Positions 60,624 to 64,000 of a DNA stretch of 64,000 bases are shown here, in pieces. The first letter of the stretch is position 1; every line of letters begins with the position of its first letter. The notes under the pieces were generated by a model. It saw only the letters and a program-made list of their open reading frames with translations. It made no database searches and was not told the DNA's origin. A program made the position numbers and the translations under genes. The stretch comes from Candidatus Kuenenia stuttgartensis (lineage in GTDB: Bacteria > Planctomycetota > Phycisphaerae > Phycisphaerales > SM1A02): contig CAMDMA010000005.1 in the NCBI GenBank assembly GCA_945902075.1, positions 1 to 64,000 of the forward strand, read 5' to 3'.

Positions 60624-61985
60624 ATGTCCGCAGGTTCGTTTCATAGTTGTGCTGCCCAAGATGACGCTCCGAGGTCGGCTGTGCGTGCGGCGTCGGAACT
60701 CGCGACGAAGGTCGCGCAGCTCGGCGGGATCAAGCCGCATGAGATCGTGCGCTTTGAGTCCACGCTTGAGCCATGCGATATTCTCGCGTGGCTTCGGCGG
60801 GCACCATCTGGATCGCGGCGGTACTTTCGCGATCGCAGCTCGAAACTTGAAATCGCAGGCGTTGGGACAGCCGCGCGTGCGCAATTCGGAACGCATGATC
60901 GTTGGGTGCAGTTAGAGACCAGTACTGGCGAGCGTCGCGCGCCCGCATGGTTCATCGCGCTGCCGTTTGATCCTTCGCGAGAGAGTGATGCCGCGTGGGC
61001 GCCATTTCATGCAGAATCGTGCGCGCTTCCATCGATCGAGTTGCGTCGCGACGGAGAGCAGCATGTGCTCGCGGTCAACGTGACGGCGACGACATGTCGA
61101 GCGACTCTCGAGCATGATCTCGCACAGCTTATGATGCCGGTCGAGTCATGCGTGGTCGAGCCAGCGCTCGTGCGCGAGTCAGATGGTGATGGCGAGGCGA
61201 TCTGGACTCGCACCGTTCGCGCTGGACTTGAACGAATTCGCTCGGGCGCACTTCGAAAGATCGTGCTTGCCCGCACACGCAGTTACACCGCGAGCGGTCA
61301 GCTCGACCCGGTGTCGGTGCTGATGCGGCTTGCGTCGCGTGAAATTCGCGGGTTTCGCTTTCTGATGGAAGCTGGCGAAGGAAAGTCATTTCTCGGAGTG
61401 ACACCTGAGCGACTGATTTCGCGAAGTGGCCGTATCGCGCGCAGCGAAGCGGTTGCTGGAACAAGGCCGCGCGGTGTTGACGGCGTTGCTGATCGGTTAC
61501 TCGGTGAGTCCCTCCTCGCGAGTGCGAAGGATCGGCGTGAGCATGAATTGGTCGTCGAGCGCGTGCGCGAGGCACTCACCTCGTGCTCGACCACTTTGCG
61601 AATCGATGCGGAGCCGCGGCTGCTTCGCCTTGCCTACGTCCAGCACCTCGCGACGCGTGTGCAGGCCGAAATTCGTACGGGGGTCACCGACATTGACCTT
61701 GTTCGCTTGCTTCATCCCACTCCAGCCGTCGCGGGTGCGCCGGTCGCGGCCGCGATCGAGGCACTTCGCGCTCTTGAGCCGTTTGATCGTGGGCTTTATG
61801 CGGGTCCCGTCGGGGTTGTTTCTCGTGACGGTGCAGAAATCGCTGTTGCGATTCGCTCCGCGCGCATCGATGGTGACAGGCTGACTGCCTATGCCGGGGC
61901 TGGCATTGTCGACGGCTCTGATCCGGCGGACGAATGGCGCGAGACAGGCCACAAGTTGCTCGCCTTCGAGCGCCTTGCGACCTGA
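60624..61985 (+). CDS. menF: Isochorismate synthase
   Basis: The 453-aa enzyme converts chorismate to isochorismate, the first committed step to menaquinone. The chorismate-binding domain has RKIVLARTRSYT (Lys base), FLGVTPERLISR, SEAVAGTRPRG, YAGPVGVV and AYAGAGIVDGSDPADEWRET (metal Glu). Context with menD and menH right after it makes menaquinone more likely than siderophore or salicylate synthesis. ATG 60624. Confidence 0.94.
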   Translation: MSAGSFHSCAAQDDAPRSAVRAASELATKVAQLGGIKPHEIVRFESTLEPCDILAWLRRAPSGSRRYFRDRSSKLEIAGVGTAARAQFGTHDRWVQLETSTGERRAPAWFIALPFDPSRESDAAWAPFHAESCALPSIELRRDGEQHVLAVNVTATTCRATLEHDLAQLMMPVESCVVEPALVRESDGDGEAIWTRTVRAGLERIRSGALRKIVLARTRSYTASGQLDPVSVLMRLASREIRGFRFLMEAGEGKSFLGVTPERLISRSGRIARSEAVAGTRPRGVDGVADRLLGESLLASAKDRREHELVVERVREALTSCSTTLRIDAEPRLLRLAYVQHLATRVQAEIRTGVTDIDLVRLLHPTPAVAGAPVAAAIEALRALEPFDRGLYAGPVGVVSRDGAEIAVAIRSARIDGDRLTAYAGAGIVDGSDPADEWRETGHKLLAFERLAT

Positions 61986-61997
61986 TACCTTTTGGCG

Positions 61998-63704
61998 ATG
62001 CTCAACGCGCCGAACATCAACCTTGCTTGGACGATGCTTGCCGCTGAAGAGTGTCACCGCCTCGGTGTGCGTCACGCGGTGGTGAGTCCTGGTTCTCGCA
62101 GCGCGCCGCTCGCAGTTGCGTTTGCTCGCCACCGCGGAATCACGGTTCATATCGCGCACGATGAGCGCGGAGGTGCGTTTCTCGCGCTCGGTCTAGCCAA
62201 GCAATCTGGCGTGCCTGCGGTGGCCATCATGACGAGTGGAACCGCGGTCGCGAACGCGTTGCCTGCGGTTGTCGAGGCGCGAATGACGCGCACGCCGCTC
62301 CTTGTGTTTGCAGCGGACCGACCGCCAGAACTCCGCGATTGCGGCGCAAATCAAGCAATCCCACAGTCGTCACTTCTCGACGGCGCGGTGCGTTGGTCGG
62401 TCGATCTTCCGTGCCCAACGCAGGATATTCCCGCTGAGTTTGTGCTCTCGACAGTCGATGAGGCGCACGCGCGCGCCTGCGGACTCGCGGGTTCGCAGGG
62501 TGGGGGGGTCCATGTGAATTGGCAGTTTCGTGAGCCGCTTGCGCCCGAGGCACGGCCATGGGATGTGGGGTGGTTGTGGAGCGTCGCGCGTTGGTCGAAA
62601 GATCGCGCGCGTCGGCCGTGGCGAACTTCAATCGCCGCACCTGCGAGCGAGATCGTGGTCCAGTCCGGAGTCGTCATCGCGGGACGCGCACCCGTGACGA
62701 TGCGCGCATCACTCGCTCGATGGAAGGGAACGCTCCTTGCTGATGTAACAAGCGGGCTCGCGCGCGGCGGTACCGCGGGTGCGGATCTCGTCTTGCGCTC
62801 CGCGTTTGATGGCGACAATCGCGCACTGCTGAAGGAGCTCGAGCCGTCTGAAATCGTTGTTGCAGGCGACGCTGTGGTCTCGAAGCGTATGCATGCGTGG
62901 ATCGCGCAGCACAAGGGTCCGGTGACGGTCGTTGGCCCGGGCGACCCGCGCGTTGATCCATCACATCGCGCGAATACTGTTGTCTCCGGAGCATCGGCCT
63001 TTGTCGGCGCAGCGGGTCTTCGACCGCACCCGGCGTGGCGTCGTGCACTCACCACCGCAACACGCGCAGCGCGAAAGGCACTCGACGGCGAGCGTGTCCT
63101 ATGCGAGCCAAGTGCGCTCGCCGACACGACTGAGGCGTGTTCGGAGCATGCACATGGGACCATTTTTTACGGCAGTTCGATGCCGATTCGCGACGCAGAC
63201 TTTCTGTCGATCCATCCGCCACGCGGTTGGGATGTCGGATCGAATCGCGGTGCAAGTGGCATTGATGGGCTGGTGGCAACCGCGACCGGACACGCCCTCG
63301 CATCCGCACTACCCGTTGTGGCGTTTATTGGCGATGTGAGTGCGCTGCATGACCTCAACAGCTTGCAACTCGCATCGAAGGTGCAGACGCCGCTGGTACT
63401 TGTCGTACTCAACAACGACGGCGGTGGCATCTTCCGGTACCTGCCGATCGCGCGGCATGCGGATGTGTTTGAACAGTGCTTTGTAACGCCGCACGGACGC
63501 GCGATCGCGCCTTTCGCCAAGGCGTTTGGAATCGCGAGCGAATCGCCGACAACGCGCGCGGCAATGTCCAAGTCGGTTGCAAAGGCGTTGCGGCGTGCCG
63601 GTGCGACGCTTCTCGAGGTCACGTGTACTCGCGAGTCGAGCGAGACGATGCGGACGCGCGTCGCGACGGCTGCGATGGCGGCACTCGCGCAGGACTTTCA
63701 CTGA
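61998..63704 (+). CDS. menD: 2-Succinyl-5-enolpyruvyl-6-hydroxy-3-cyclohexene-1-carboxylate synthase
   Basis: The 568-aa ThDP enzyme adds the decarboxylated succinic semialdehyde unit of 2-oxoglutarate to isochorismate. It has the N-terminal VVSPGSRSAPLAVAFARH, HDERGGAFLALGLAKQSG (catalytic Glu), MTSGTAVANALPAVVEA, and in the C-terminal half SNRGASGIDG, GDVSALHDLNSL (ThDP/Mg) and LNNDGGGIFRYLP. ATG 61998 is used; TTG 61992 is the upstream option. It overlaps menH by 1 nt. Confidence 0.97.
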   Translation: MLNAPNINLAWTMLAAEECHRLGVRHAVVSPGSRSAPLAVAFARHRGITVHIAHDERGGAFLALGLAKQSGVPAVAIMTSGTAVANALPAVVEARMTRTPLLVFAADRPPELRDCGANQAIPQSSLLDGAVRWSVDLPCPTQDIPAEFVLSTVDEAHARACGLAGSQGGGVHVNWQFREPLAPEARPWDVGWLWSVARWSKDRARRPWRTSIAAPASEIVVQSGVVIAGRAPVTMRASLARWKGTLLADVTSGLARGGTAGADLVLRSAFDGDNRALLKELEPSEIVVAGDAVVSKRMHAWIAQHKGPVTVVGPGDPRVDPSHRANTVVSGASAFVGAAGLRPHPAWRRALTTATRAARKALDGERVLCEPSALADTTEACSEHAHGTIFYGSSMPIRDADFLSIHPPRGWDVGSNRGASGIDGLVATATGHALASALPVVAFIGDVSALHDLNSLQLASKVQTPLVLVVLNNDGGGIFRYLPIARHADVFEQCFVTPHGRAIAPFAKAFGIASESPTTRAAMSKSVAKALRRAGATLLEVTCTRESSETMRTRVATAAMAALAQDFH

Positions 63705-64000
63705 TGGCAGTAGCTCGAGTCACGCTACTCCACGGCTTTCTCGGTTCACCCGCTGACTGGGCCGATGTGCTCGGCCATCTCGCAGCCGAGATTACATGTG
63801 ACTGTGTGGCACTCGCCGAGCTTGGTTGCACCTCGATAGATGAAGCCTCCCGACAGCTTGCGACGCGACTCGAACGCTCGCCATGTGATCTGTTGGTGGG
63901 GTACTCGCTTGGCGGTCGAATCGCACTTGATCTTGCCGCCACGCGCCCTGCGCTCGTTCCGCGACTCGCCTTGTTTGCGGCGGGAATGGGGATCGAGGAC
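63704..64000 (+). CDS. menH: MenH-type alpha/beta hydrolase (SHCHC synthase), cut by the window edge
   Basis: The first 99 residues are visible. They show TLLHGFLGSPADW, the strand-turn before the catalytic residues, and the nucleophile elbow VGYSLGGRIALD (Ser in GYSLGG). MenH removes pyruvate from the MenD product. ATG 63704 overlaps the menD stop (TGATG), and the menF-menD-menH order is the common one. The catalytic Asp and His lie beyond the window. Confidence 0.9.
   Translation, partial: MAVARVTLLHGFLGSPADWADVLGHLAAEITCDCVALAELGCTSIDEASRQLATRLERSPCDLLVGYSLGGRIALDLAATRPALVPRLALFAAGMGIED

Overview
The window is GC-rich bacterial chromosome and most resembles a member of the Planctomycetota, probably class Phycisphaerae. 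The clues, none decisive alone, are: secreted proteins with dockerin-like calcium repeats at the C-terminus, a PEP/MYXO-CTERM-like sorting tail, tandem pseudopilin-like proteins of about 290-310 residues, an NfeD/FloA locus, a planctomycete-style Ser/Thr kinase, lipid A synthesis (LpxK) and a complete bacterial topoisomerase VI. No rRNA, tRNA, CRISPR array, prophage or insertion sequence was recognised. GTG and TTG starts are frequent, and many neighbours overlap by 1-8 nt, so several starts were moved inward to sites with a Shine-Dalgarno match.

Layout. 1-4.3 kb (minus): the start of a GspE/PilB-type ATPase, a secreted protein of unknown function, CoA-transferase subunit A and a sigma-70 family factor. 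5.0-9.0 kb: ndk, then a top6B-top6A operon. 9.0-13.1 kb (minus): a sensor kinase, a cold-shock protein and rpsO-pnp. 13.3-16.4 kb: an acyl-CoA carboxylase beta subunit, a secreted DNRLRE-type protein and rdgB. 16.5-22.8 kb (minus): a six-gene run nfeD / nfeD-like / floA / glycosyltransferase / membrane protein / YkgJ-type protein. 22.9-24.7 kb (minus): two related pseudopilins. 25.6-32.4 kb: ridA, a Ser/Thr kinase, a maf / membrane protein / lpxK operon, a small lipoprotein, an HU-type protein and dnaB.

32.5-42.4 kb (plus): an ECF sigma factor, a likely anti-sigma membrane protein and a secreted coiled-coil protein, running into a peptide-type ABC importer (two C-type permeases, one B-type permease, a membrane-anchored binding protein and one ATPase). 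42.5-46.4 kb: peroxiredoxin, dut, a DegT-type aminotransferase and rnd. 46.4-54.9 kb: a probable hydroxyproline catabolic island (ketoglutarate-semialdehyde dehydrogenase, DapA-family deaminase and hydroxyproline epimerase) with malic enzyme; it also holds two secreted dockerin-like proteins and a Tat-exported FAD oxidoreductase. 55-60.6 kb: a membrane protein, then an M48 protease and an Mla-type lipid ABC system (STAS-MlaE, MlaF, MlaD and auxiliary lipoprotein). 60.6-64 kb: menF-menD-menH for menaquinone, the last gene cut by the window edge.

The most interesting points are the bacterial topoisomerase VI operon, the hydroxyproline island that lacks a standard D-hydroxyproline dehydrogenase but carries an unrelated flavoenzyme, the unusual composition and insertions of the peptide ABC locus, and recurring 12-bp in-frame repeats that build low-complexity linkers in four unrelated genes.
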